Shown here: positions 1 through 7,605 of the stretch, piece by piece
How positions within the stretch are numbered: position 1 is the stretch's first letter
How the letters are laid out: the number at the start of each line of letters is the position of its first letter
Assembly: GCF_964253035.1 (NCBI RefSeq)
Contig: NZ_CAXUQL020000001.1
Location: forward strand, 2,170,001 to 2,234,000
DNA length: 64,000 nt
Direction: 5' to 3'
Source of the DNA: Pseudorhodoferax sp032153935
GTDB taxonomy: Bacteria > Pseudomonadota > Gammaproteobacteria > Burkholderiales > Burkholderiaceae_C
Notes under the pieces: generated by a model
Told to the model about the DNA's origin: nothing
The model's input: the letters and a program-made list of their open reading frames with translations, nothing else
Databases searched by the model: none
Translations under genes and position numbers: made by a program

Positions 1-842
1 TAGTCCCACACCCCCAATCCGCCGACGCTGGCCGCCATGGCCAGGCGCTGCTGGCTGCGCCGCAGCGACTCCTGCGCCTCGTGCGCTTGCGTCACCTCGC
101 GCGAGATGCACAGGATCGCCGGCCCGATGCCGTCCGGTCCGGGGACCGGCGTGAGCATGTTGTCCCAATGCCGGGCCTGCAGGCCCGGCAGCACGCTGCG
201 GCCCGGGAAGCGGGCGGGCCGGCCGGAGCCCGCGGCAGCGAGCGCCTGTTCGCCGAGCGGACGCACTTCGGCGGGCAGCAGGTCGAGCCAGCGCATGCCG
301 AACGGACCGCCCGCGCAGAGCCCGAGCGCCGTGCAGGCGGCACGGTTGGCGTAGAGCAGCCTGCCGTCGGCGGAGAGCAGCTTGATGCAGTCCGGCCCGG
401 CGTCCAGCATCTGCGCCTGGGTGCGGGCCTGGGCCTGGAGCTGCAGCATCCCGATCTTGAGGTCGTGGATGTCGGTTGCGAGGCAGAGCCAGCCCGCAGC
501 GCCGGGCGCATCCTGCAGCTGCAGCGCATGCCAGCGCGCAGGCCCCTGTTCGGTGGCGAGCCGGCATTCGAGCCCCGCGCTTGGTGCGCCCGCGGCGGCG
601 CTGTCCAGCCGCGCCAGCACGGCGTCGCGGTCCCGTGCATCGATCAGCTGCGCCCAGGGCGTTCCGGTGGGCCGCACGACCGCGCCGGCCAGCCGCAGCC
701 AGGCCGCGTTCATGCGGCGCACGCCACCGTCCGGCCCGACGAGGCAGGCCGGCATGCGCAGCAGGTCGATCAACCGGGCGGCTGCGCTGGCCGGTTCGCC
801 CGAACTGGAAAGACCGTTTGCAGATTCGATTGCGTTGCCCAT
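1..842 (-). CDS. PAS-domain sensory protein, C-terminal part missing (window edge)
   Basis: The minus strand is open from an ATG at 842 to the window edge, giving about 280 residues (starting MGNAIESANG). Two PAS-like segments can be read, roughly residues 20-130 and 140-250: each has a residue pattern of the type PACLVGPDGG...MNAAWLRL, then DCIKLLSADGRLLYANRAA, and each is followed by a PAC-like stretch (WLCLATDIHDLK; AILCISREVTQAHEAQ). A third PAS seems to begin at the edge (LAMAASVGGLGVW). Such proteins sense small ligands or redox state and usually end in a histidine kinase, GGDEF or EAL output domain, which lies outside the window. No signal peptide or membrane segment is visible, so it is probably cytoplasmic. 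The 128-bp gap to the next gene suggests it is not part of the operon upstream of it. Confidence 0.8.
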   Translation of the reverse strand, partial: MGNAIESANGLSSSGEPASAAARLIDLLRMPACLVGPDGGVRRMNAAWLRLAGAVVRPTGTPWAQLIDARDRDAVLARLDSAAAGAPSAGLECRLATEQGPARWHALQLQDAPGAAGWLCLATDIHDLKIGMLQLQAQARTQAQMLDAGPDCIKLLSADGRLLYANRAACTALGLCAGGPFGMRWLDLLPAEVRPLGEQALAAAGSGRPARFPGRSVLPGLQARHWDNMLTPVPGPDGIGPAILCISREVTQAHEAQESLRRSQQRLAMAASVGGLGVWD

Positions 843-970
843 CGCACGGTCTCTTTCGCTGTGTCGGATGTTCCAACACTTCCGTGCAGCCATGCTGGCG
901 CGTGGGCGCGCGAATTGCAACAGTTGGCGCGTCGCGCGCGCGCACGAGTTGCGGCGCTGCGACGCCACAG

Positions 971-2005
971 CTACTTCGGCACGGCCCGCCTGTCGGCCGG
1001 CGGCAGGTACTGTGCGGTGAACACCTCGGCCGGGTCGGGGGCCGGGATCTCCAGCGCTGCCGCCACCTCCTGCATCGATCTGCCGAGCCGTGCCGGGTCG
1101 ACGCCGCCCAGCCCGTTGGCACGCGTCCAGGGCGTCACGATGGACCAGTCCAGCGACAGCTGCAGGCGCTCCTGCTCGACCTCGCGGTTGATGAGCTTGT
1201 CGCGCTGGTACAGGGCCTCGATGGCGCTGGCCGGCTGGCGGATGCTGGTCACGATGCCCTCGGCCACGCACTGGGCCAGCGCCGTGAGCGCCGGGCCGTG
1301 GCTGGCGGCGAACGCGCGCTTGGTCACCAGCGCGCTGCCGTACAAGGTGGAGCCGAACTGCGGGAAGCGCATCACCACCAGCTCGTCCTTGGGTACGCCG
1401 ACCGCGCGCGCGCCCATGTAGCCCGTGAAGGCCGCCCCGCTGATGGCATCGGCCTGCTTGCGCGCGAGCATGGTCTCGCGCAGCTCGGGTGCCACGTTCA
1501 TCCATTTCACGGCGCTGGCGTCGAAGCCGTTGGCCTTGGCCAGCGCCGGGAACAGCCGGCGCGAGGCATCGCCGGGCGGCGCCGCGATGGTCTTGCCCAC
1601 CAGGTCGGCCGGCTTGGCGACACCCGTGTCCTTGCGCGTGATGATGGACAGCGCGGCGCCGTCGTACACCATGAAGAAGGCGATCAGCCGGTCCTCGGGC
1701 CGGGTCTGCTTGGCGTTGTACTCGACCATGGCATTGATGTCGGCGAAGCCCACGTCGTAGGCACCGGCGCCGACCTTGACCACGGTGTCGCCCGAGCCGT
1801 AGCCGCGGTCGGTCGTCACGTCCAGCCCAGCCTTCTGGTAGCAGCCGTTCTGGTGCGGCACCAGGAACGGCGCCTGCGGGCCCTGGAACACCCAGTCCAG
1901 CGCGAAGCGCAGCTTGGCCGGCTGCTGGGCGCCGGCGGCACCAGCGAGGGTGGCCAGCGCGAGCAGGGCGGCGGTGCGCAGGCGGAAGAGCGAAGGCAGC
2001 TTCAT
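971..2005 (-). CDS. ABC transporter substrate-binding protein, NMT1/THI5-like
   Basis: This 344-residue protein has a clear signal peptide (residues 1 to about 26, ending AGAAGAQQ), followed by the NMT1/THI5-like (SsuA/ThiY) periplasmic-binding fold: LRFALDWVFQGPQAPF near the start, then the GYGSGDTVVKVGAGAYDVGFAD segment typical of the family. Members deliver pyrimidine precursors, sulfonates, or other small N- or S-compounds to an ABC importer. No permease or ATPase gene lies beside it, so it must share a transporter encoded elsewhere. It is the last gene of a four-gene operon; its ATG overlaps the stop of the DUF1116 gene by four bases. The context of amide-hydrolysing enzymes suggests a nitrogenous ligand, but the ligand is not determined by the sequence. 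Confidence 0.88.
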   Translation of the reverse strand: MKLPSLFRLRTAALLALATLAGAAGAQQPAKLRFALDWVFQGPQAPFLVPHQNGCYQKAGLDVTTDRGYGSGDTVVKVGAGAYDVGFADINAMVEYNAKQTRPEDRLIAFFMVYDGAALSIITRKDTGVAKPADLVGKTIAAPPGDASRRLFPALAKANGFDASAVKWMNVAPELRETMLARKQADAISGAAFTGYMGARAVGVPKDELVVMRFPQFGSTLYGSALVTKRAFAASHGPALTALAQCVAEGIVTSIRQPASAIEALYQRDKLINREVEQERLQLSLDWSIVTPWTRANGLGGVDPARLGRSMQEVAAALEIPAPDPAEVFTAQYLPPADRRAVPK

Positions 2006-3117
2006 GGCGTGGGTCTTTCAGGAACGGGGAAGAACAGCGAGGGGTCGGGTGCGTACCAGCCGCGGCCGATCAGCCCGGCCGCGCCGGACGCGTCGAGCAC
2101 GGCCAGGTTGACCAGCGGCGGCTGGCCGCTGGCCGCCACGCGGGCGGGATCGACCAGGCCCGAGACGGTGTCGGTCACCAGCGCACGGCACTGGGCCAGA
2201 CCGGCTGGCAGCGATGCATGCCACTCGTCGCACAAGGCCGGTGCGGCCGGCAGGGCCTGGCCGCCCAGCCCGCAGAAGTCGAGCACGGCGCTGTCGCCGA
2301 TGGCGCCCAGCGCGGTGGCGCCGGCATGCTGGGGCAGGCGCGTGCCGGTGGGCGGCGCGGCATCGATGGCGCGCCAGCCGGCATCGCCGCGCAGCCGCAG
2401 GCCGAAGCGCAGGCCGTTGCCGCCCACGGCCGCGATGGGCGCGCCGCTCTGGCGCAGCCGCCAGGCGGCCGCGGCCATCAGGATGGTCAGCACGAAGCCG
2501 GGGCTGCCTGCCAGCAGCGCGCGGTCGGTCTCCGGCAAGCCGTCGAGCCGGGCCAGCAGCGCCGCGTTGGCCGCACCGGTGCGACCATGGCATTCGTCGC
2601 CCTCGGCCAGGGCCTGGGCGATGACGGGTGCCAGCGCCAGCGGCCGGGCCAGCAGCAGCGGCGCCAGGCGCTGCAAGCCCAGCTCGGTGACGGCCTGCAG
2701 GCGCGGCAGCGCAGCCGGGTCGCTGGTGCCGAAACGCAGCGCGGGCGGCGGCCCCTCGACCAGCGGCGCCCAGGCCTGCGTGACGCCGTCGCCGACCTCG
2801 GCCAGCGGCATCGCGGCAGACACCACCTGCGCCAGCGGCGTGGCCACACCGTGGTCCTGCGCGGGCAGCAGGCGCACGGCGCCCGTGGCCAGCAGCGCCT
2901 GGGCAGCAGCCCCGTCGTCGGCCAGGCCTTCGAACAGCAGGGCCTGCACGGCCGCCTGGCGCACGGGGGCGGGCGGCGGGCCGTCGAATGGCGGGCCGGC
3001 GTGCAGCAGCACGTCACGGCCCAGGTGGGGCAGCGCCACACGGCGGCGCACCACGTTGCGCCAGGCGGCGCCGGTGAAGGGCGCGGCCCAGGCGGAATAG
3101 TCGGTCGTGGTGTCCAT
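2002..3117 (-). CDS. DUF1116 protein, AllG (YlbE/YahG) homologue
   Basis: The 371-residue protein matches the DUF1116 family by its blocks LLHAGPP, FEGLADDGAAAQALLATG, QVVSAAMPL and VIAQALAEGDECHGR. The family includes E. coli YahG and YlbE; YlbE (AllG) is one subunit of oxamate carbamoyltransferase, which works with FdrA/AllF and AllH at the end of anaerobic allantoin breakdown. It is shorter than the roughly 420-residue E. coli proteins. No FdrA, AllH or carbamate kinase gene is nearby, so a full oxamate carbamoyltransferase cannot be inferred. Its start overlaps the HpxW-like gene by one base (TGATG), and its stop overlaps the binding-protein start by four, so all are co-translated. Family call is firm; enzymatic role is open. 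Confidence 0.78.
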   Translation of the reverse strand: MDTTTDYSAWAAPFTGAAWRNVVRRRVALPHLGRDVLLHAGPPFDGPPPAPVRQAAVQALLFEGLADDGAAAQALLATGAVRLLPAQDHGVATPLAQVVSAAMPLAEVGDGVTQAWAPLVEGPPPALRFGTSDPAALPRLQAVTELGLQRLAPLLLARPLALAPVIAQALAEGDECHGRTGAANAALLARLDGLPETDRALLAGSPGFVLTILMAAAAWRLRQSGAPIAAVGGNGLRFGLRLRGDAGWRAIDAAPPTGTRLPQHAGATALGAIGDSAVLDFCGLGGQALPAAPALCDEWHASLPAGLAQCRALVTDTVSGLVDPARVAASGQPPLVNLAVLDASGAAGLIGRGWYAPDPSLFFPVPERPTP

Positions 3118-4718
3118 CAGTACGCGGCCACGCTGCCGTCGGAGCGCGGGTCGAATCCGCCGGTGCAGGTGCCCGCGGCGTCGCGCAGGATGCAGCCGGC
3201 ATGGCCGAAGGTCTCGTCGAAGGCGCCCAGCACCTCCACCGCGTGGCCACGCGCACGCAGCTCCTGCACGGTGGCCTCGGGAAAGCGGCTTTCGAGCTTG
3301 AGCGAATCGCTGCTCTGGCCCCAGGTGCGGCCCAGCAGCCAGCGCGGCGCCTCGATGGCGGCCTGCGGGTCCAGCCCGTGTACCACGCAGCGCGTGAACA
3401 CGGCCGACTGGCTCTGCGGCTGCCCGTCGCCGCCCATGTTGCCGTAGACCATGGTGCGGCCGTCGTGCAGCAGCGCCAGCGCCGGATTCAGCGTGTGGAA
3501 GGGCTTCTTGCGTGGCGCCAGGGTGTTGATGTGGCCCGGGTCCAGCGAGAACGAGGCGCCGCGGTTCTGCCAGTTCACGCCGCTCTCGGCCAGCACCACG
3601 CCTGAACCGAACTCGTGGTAGATGCTCTGGATCATCGAGACCGCATTGCCCTGGCCGTCGACCACGCCCATCCAGACGGTGTCGGCCGGTCCCTTGCCTT
3701 GGCCCCAGGCGGCCGCGCGGCCCATGTCGATGCGCGCCGCCATGGCGTCCAGCGCGGCAGGCGCGAGGAAGCTGGCCGGGTCCACCGTCATGCAGCCGGG
3801 GTCGGTGATGTGGCCGTCGCGCACGCCGAAGGCCTGCTTGACCGACTCGGCCGCCGCGTGCACGTAGTCGGCGCCCAGGTGGTCGAAACGCTCCACGCCC
3901 AGCCGGTCCATCAAGCCGAGGATGATCAGCGAGACCAAGCCCTGCGTGGGCGGCGGCATGTTGTAGACGGTGCCGGCGCGGTGCGCCAGCTGCAGCGGCT
4001 GGCGCAGTTGGGCGCGGTGCTGGGCCAGGTCGTCCAGCGCCAGCGGGCTGCCCACGGCCTGCAGGTCGCGCGCCAGGCTGCGGGCCAGGTCGCCGCGGTA
4101 GAAGTCGTCCAGCCCGGCGCGGGCCAGCTGTTCGAAGGTGGCCGCCAGCCGTGGCTGGCGGAACAGGCTGCCCACCGTCGGCGCCTGGCCGCCGGGCAGG
4201 AAGGTCTCGGCGAAGCCTTCGACGCCCTGCAGTTCGGCCTGCTTGGTGGCGCTGTTGCGGTGCTGGCTGACGGTCACGGGCACGCCGTGGCGCGCGCCGT
4301 CGATGGCATCTTCCAGCAGCCGTGCCAGCGGCATGCGCCCGCCCAGCCGCGTGCGGCTCAGCGCCAGCGCCTGCTCCCAGCCCGACAGCGTGCCGGCCAC
4401 GGTGATCGCGGCCGCGCCGCCGCGGAACGGGATGGCGGGCAGGCCCGCGTAATCCTCGCGCCGCACGGCCGCGGCGCTGGCGCCGCAGGCGTCGATGCCC
4501 ACCACCTCGGTGCCGCCGGCCCCAGGCAGGCCGACCAGCCAGAAGCTGTCGCCGCCGATGCCGTTCATGTGCGGGTAGGCCACGGCGATGGTGGCGGCCG
4601 CGGCCACCATGGCCTCGATGGCGTTGCCGCCTTCGCGCAGCACCGCGAGGGCCGATTGGGAGGCGAGGGCGTGGGGGGCGACCGCCATGCCGCGGCGGCC
4701 ACGGACGGGCTGCGTCAT
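3117..4718 (-). CDS. Gamma-glutamyltransferase-family protein, probably HpxW-like oxamate amidohydrolase
   Basis: This 533-residue Ntn-hydrolase of the gamma-glutamyltransferase fold would self-cleave ahead of Thr347. True GGTs have a TTH sequence there; this protein has ADTVWMGVVD, so the nucleophile Thr is kept but the next two residues are Val and Trp. The following IQSIYHEFGSGVV, WQNRGASF, KPFHTLNPA, MGGDGQPQSQ and APRWLLGRTWG blocks resemble, from memory, the HpxW branch, characterised in Klebsiella as an oxamate amidohydrolase of purine/allantoin breakdown. No signal peptide is seen, unlike periplasmic GGT. The ATG at 4718 overlaps the stop of the upstream amidohydrolase by four bases. 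A general GGT-like hydrolase of another amide remains possible. Confidence 0.82.
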   Translation of the reverse strand: MTQPVRGRRGMAVAPHALASQSALAVLREGGNAIEAMVAAAATIAVAYPHMNGIGGDSFWLVGLPGAGGTEVVGIDACGASAAAVRREDYAGLPAIPFRGGAAAITVAGTLSGWEQALALSRTRLGGRMPLARLLEDAIDGARHGVPVTVSQHRNSATKQAELQGVEGFAETFLPGGQAPTVGSLFRQPRLAATFEQLARAGLDDFYRGDLARSLARDLQAVGSPLALDDLAQHRAQLRQPLQLAHRAGTVYNMPPPTQGLVSLIILGLMDRLGVERFDHLGADYVHAAAESVKQAFGVRDGHITDPGCMTVDPASFLAPAALDAMAARIDMGRAAAWGQGKGPADTVWMGVVDGQGNAVSMIQSIYHEFGSGVVLAESGVNWQNRGASFSLDPGHINTLAPRKKPFHTLNPALALLHDGRTMVYGNMGGDGQPQSQSAVFTRCVVHGLDPQAAIEAPRWLLGRTWGQSSDSLKLESRFPEATVQELRARGHAVEVLGAFDETFGHAGCILRDAAGTCTGGFDPRSDGSVAAY

Positions 4719-5983
4719 GCTTCTTGCGCCACCGGCAGGATGGAGGCGTCGGCCTCGAAGCGCCGGCCCGCGCGCAGGCAGAAGGCCGGCGTCAGCAGCT
4801 GCTCGGTGAACACCTGCGTGCCTTCGTTGTCGGGCATGCGCCAGCGGCCGCGCGCGTCGTTGAGCACGCTCACGTCGGCGACACCGCCGACGCTCAACGT
4901 GCCGAGCTCGCCTTCCATGCCGACCATGCGCGCCGCGTTGCGCGTGACCATGTCGACCACGTGCGCGAGCGGCAGGCCCAGCGCCAGCATGCTCGTCATG
5001 GCCGAGGTCAGGCTGAAGCGTGTCCTGCCCTTGAACAGGTGGTCTTCCTCGTCGGGGTGGCTGTCCGGCGTGCCGGCCGGCTGCGGCACGGCCGTGTTGT
5101 AGCCGTGCATGTCGGCGCCCAGCGTGTCGGGCACGATGCCGGCGTCCAGCACGATGCGCGCGGTCTTGTAGCTGAAGTGCGAACCGTGGCCCACGTCGAT
5201 CTTGAGTCCGCGCGCCACGGCCTCGGGCACCAGCGGGTGCAGCTTGCCGTTTTCCTCGACGAAGCCGCCCGGGTGGCGGCTGAAGGGGTGGGCCAGGATG
5301 TCGCCGGGTTTGAGCATCTCCACCACCTGGTTGAAGATGGAATCGGGGTTCACGGGCAGGCCGCCGGCCTCGGGCTTGGGCCACAGCTGGCCGAAGTGGA
5401 TGTAGACCGGCAGCTCGGCCTCGCGGCCGATGCGCGAGGCGATGCGCATGACCTGCACCCCCCAGCGCGCGAAGCCGCCGATCTCGGCATGCGCCTTGAG
5501 GCCGCGCACGAGGTCGCGGTTCTGCCGCGCCGACTTCACGGTGGCGTCCACGTCCAGGCAGTCGGGCCGGTACATCTCGGGGTAGTAGTGGCCCTCCAGG
5601 CCGCCGACCAGGTAGGCCGACAGGAAGGCCAGCACGCGCGTGTGCGAGGGCTCGGCCACGTACTGGCGAAAACCCGGCAGCGTGATGCAGCTGGGCCCGC
5701 CCTGGTCGATGAGCGTGGTCACGCCCGAGCGCACGCCGCACAGGTCGGCGTTCATGCCGAAGCGGCCCGTCACGCCCTGGTACACGTGGCCGTGGGTGTC
5801 GATCAGGCCGGGCAGCACCAGCTTGCCGCGGCAGTCCACGCGCTGGGCGCCATCCGGCACGGCGGCGCCCAGGTCGGTACCGATGGCGGCGATGCGGCCG
5901 TCGGTCACCAGAATGTCGAAAAGGCCGTCGCGGCCGGCGGTGGGGTCGATCACCCGACCGCCCTGCAGAACCATGCTGCTCAT
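4715..5983 (-). CDS. Amidohydrolase/deacetylase-family metallohydrolase (dihydroorotase-like)
   Basis: A 422-residue cyclic-amidohydrolase-type TIM barrel. Metal ligands visible are H64-x-H66 (THGHVYQG), His196 (YIHFG), His232 (LAHPFS), the DVGHGSHFS motif around residues 263-271, and the acidic DTLGADMHG segment near 286-294; Lys163 is a candidate bridging lysine. An N-terminal strand (GGRVIDP) and C-terminal ADVSVLN form the usual urease-type small domain. I chose the ATG at 5983 (MSSMVLQGG) rather than the in-frame ATG at 6037, because the earlier residues are not family-like and would occupy the divergent promoter region. Relatives include Atu3266/EF0837-type deacetylases and dihydroorotase/allantoinase homologues. 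It is the first gene of the four-gene operon and probably opens or deacylates the substrate. Confidence 0.85.
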   Translation of the reverse strand: MSSMVLQGGRVIDPTAGRDGLFDILVTDGRIAAIGTDLGAAVPDGAQRVDCRGKLVLPGLIDTHGHVYQGVTGRFGMNADLCGVRSGVTTLIDQGGPSCITLPGFRQYVAEPSHTRVLAFLSAYLVGGLEGHYYPEMYRPDCLDVDATVKSARQNRDLVRGLKAHAEIGGFARWGVQVMRIASRIGREAELPVYIHFGQLWPKPEAGGLPVNPDSIFNQVVEMLKPGDILAHPFSRHPGGFVEENGKLHPLVPEAVARGLKIDVGHGSHFSYKTARIVLDAGIVPDTLGADMHGYNTAVPQPAGTPDSHPDEEDHLFKGRTRFSLTSAMTSMLALGLPLAHVVDMVTRNAARMVGMEGELGTLSVGGVADVSVLNDARGRWRMPDNEGTQVFTEQLLTPAFCLRAGRRFEADASILPVAQEA

Positions 5984-6027
5984 CTTCTTGCCTGCTTCCT
6001 GTTGTGGGTGTGCGAATTGATAGGTGG

Positions 6028-6038
6028 TATGCCGCATA
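6028..6038. promoter_or_regulatory. Palindrome in MarR/amidohydrolase divergent region
   Basis: TATGC-C-GCATA is a perfect 5-1-5 inverted repeat lying between the divergently transcribed amidohydrolase (start 5983) and MarR gene (start 6106). MarR proteins usually bind short palindromes in such divergent intergenic spaces, so this is the best operator candidate for the neighbouring regulator. The assignment is inferred from position only. Confidence 0.4.
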
Positions 6039-6105
6039 TTTTGTGCCAGCCCCGGAGCGCCGATCTGGTGCGTATGTCACAACCCTGCCCGGCTAGACTT
6101 TGCGC

Positions 6106-6615
6106 ATGACAGAAGAAAACGATGCCCTGCCGGTGCGGGCCCAGTTGGACCACTACTGCGAACGCTCCGCGCTGTTCGCCCGTCCGGGCTTCCTGATCCG
6201 CCGGCTGCACCAGATCCACACCTGGCTGTTCACCGAGGAAACCCAGCAGTACAACGTCACGCCCGTGCAGTACAGCCTGCTGACCGTGCTGGCCGAGCAC
6301 GGCGAGATGGACCAGAACACGTTGGCCTACGAGGTCGGCCTGGAGCGCACCAGCGTGGCCGAGGTGCTGCCGCGGCTGGAAGCGCGCGGCCTGGTCGAGC
6401 GCCGGCAGTCCGACGCCGACCGGCGCGTCAAGCTGGTGCGCATCGCGCGCAAGGGGCGCGCGCTGGCCAAGCGCATGGACGGCGCGGCCCAGCGCGCGCA
6501 CGACCGCACCATCGCCTACCTGCCCGAGAGCGAGCGCGAGCGTTTCATGCTGCAGCTGATCCAGCTCGTGGAGTCGCACAACGACACCAGCGTGGTGCCC
6601 TGGAAGCTGCGCTGA
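6106..6615 (+). CDS. MarR-family transcriptional regulator
   Basis: A 169-residue winged-helix regulator. The N-terminal dimerisation helix (FLIRRLHQIHTWLF), recognition helix region (YEVGLERTSVAEVLPRLEARGLVER) and the wing (RRQSDADRRVKLVRIARKGRAL) carry the MarR signature with the conserved D-x-R in the wing. The start is the ATG at 6106 (MTEENDALPV); a TTG two codons upstream is less likely. The gene is divergent from the amidohydrolase operon and 227 bp upstream of the SDR-led operon, so it may control either or both. MarR proteins of catabolic loci usually repress until the pathway substrate binds. Ligand unknown. Confidence 0.88.
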   Translation: MTEENDALPVRAQLDHYCERSALFARPGFLIRRLHQIHTWLFTEETQQYNVTPVQYSLLTVLAEHGEMDQNTLAYEVGLERTSVAEVLPRLEARGLVERRQSDADRRVKLVRIARKGRALAKRMDGAAQRAHDRTIAYLPESERERFMLQLIQLVESHNDTSVVPWKLR

Positions 6616-6628
6616 AGGCCGCCGATCT

Positions 6629-6656
6629 GGGGTGTGCCCCGTTTTGGTTTGGCGGG
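6629..6656 (+). terminator. Weak stem-loop with T-rich tail after marR
   Basis: Just after the marR stop, GGGG-TGTG-CCCC is followed by GTTTTGGTTT; an alternative pairing CCCCG...CGGGG spans the T-rich part. Either could act as a weak rho-independent terminator separating marR from the next operon. The stems are only four to five base pairs, so the call is tentative. Confidence 0.28.
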
Positions 6657-6696
6657 GCTGGCGGCGCGCCACATCGGTGCGTCCAAGAGCCGGCAA

Positions 6697-6732
6697 ACTC
6701 CCCATATATGTGGTGCACCACGTAGTTGGAGT
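6697..6732. promoter_or_regulatory. Nested palindrome upstream of the SDR/molybdenum-hydroxylase operon
   Basis: GTGGTGCACCAC (6710-6721) is a perfect 12-bp palindrome. It sits inside outer arms ACTCC (6697-6701) and GGAGT (6728-6732), and overlaps CATATATG (6703-6710). It lies about 120 bp ahead of the SDR start, where a controlling operator for the long plus-strand operon would be expected. TGGT-NN-ACCA half-sites are typical of GntR-family operators and are also compatible with MarR proteins, so the cognate regulator cannot be assigned. Confidence 0.5.
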
Positions 6733-6842
6733 GTGAAAATTTCCTTGTTTTTCAATGACCTGAATCAATGACTGCCGCGTGACCATGCGCTAGTGGCATG
6801 GCAGTTGCTCTGTCCCGTGCAACTGACAGGAGCACGGTGAAC

Positions 6843-7598
6843 ATGGGTCTGGAACAAGCGGTGGCGATCGTCACGGGCGCGGCACAGGGCATCGGCTACG
6901 CCGTGGCCCAGCGCTTCGGCGCTCGCGGCGCCAAGGTGGTGGTGGCCGACCGCAGCGGCGCCGACGCCGCGGCCGAGCGGCTGCGCGGTCAGGGCATCGA
7001 CGCGCTGGGCGTCGCCGTCGATGTGTCTCAGCCCGAGCAGGTCGAATCCATGGCGGCCCAGGCCGAGGCGCTGTATGGCCGCATCGACGTGCTGGTCAAC
7101 AACGCCGGCATCTATTCCTCGCTGACGCCCAAACCCTTCGAGCAGCTCACGGTGGCCGACTGGCAGCAGGTGCTCGGCGTCAACGTGGTCGGCGTGTTCC
7201 TCGCCTGCAAGGCGGTGCTGCCGGCCTTCCAGCGTGCCGGCGGCGGGCGCATCGTCAACATCTCCTCGGGCGTGGCCTTCAAGGGCAACCCGGGCATGGC
7301 GCACTACGTGGCCAGCAAGGGCGCGGTGATCTCGCTCACGCGCGCGCTGGCCACCGAACTCGGCGTGCACAAGGTGCTGGTCAACAGCGTGGCGCCGGGC
7401 TTCACGCTCAGCGACGGCGCGCTGGCCAACCCGGTGCTGGTCGAGGGCGTCAAGGGCCCCTCGTTGCGCGGCCGTGTCTTGGCGCGCGACATGCTGCCGG
7501 ACGACCTCGTCGGCGCCATCGAGTTCTTTGCCGACGCACCCTCGGCCTTCATCACCGGCCAGACGCTCGTCGTCGACGGCGGTGCCTACTTCCACTGA
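6843..7598 (+). CDS. SDR-family NAD(P)-dependent oxidoreductase
   Basis: A 251-residue classical short-chain dehydrogenase (FabG-like). The cofactor motif TGAAQGIG is at 11-18, NNAG at 86-89, catalytic Ser at 141-142 and the YxxxK pair at Tyr155/Lys159; it ends VDGGAYFH as family members do. The acidic ADRSG after beta-2 suggests NAD rather than NADP. The start chosen is the ATG at 6843, ten bases after AGGAG; a GTG two codons upstream is also possible. It is the first gene of an operon running to at least 17581 and lies seven bases upstream of the oxygenase gene, so it probably oxidises a hydroxylated intermediate of the same pathway. Confidence 0.9.
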   Translation: MGLEQAVAIVTGAAQGIGYAVAQRFGARGAKVVVADRSGADAAAERLRGQGIDALGVAVDVSQPEQVESMAAQAEALYGRIDVLVNNAGIYSSLTPKPFEQLTVADWQQVLGVNVVGVFLACKAVLPAFQRAGGGRIVNISSGVAFKGNPGMAHYVASKGAVISLTRALATELGVHKVLVNSVAPGFTLSDGALANPVLVEGVKGPSLRGRVLARDMLPDDLVGAIEFFADAPSAFITGQTLVVDGGAYFH

Positions 7599-7605
7599 GG
7601 CGGCC

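Noticed and set aside
3117..6080. A single 987-residue frame covering the GGT-like and amidohydrolase genes
   Set aside because: Only its second part is protein-like; the first part is an out-of-frame reading of the amidohydrolase gene, which has its own start and motifs.
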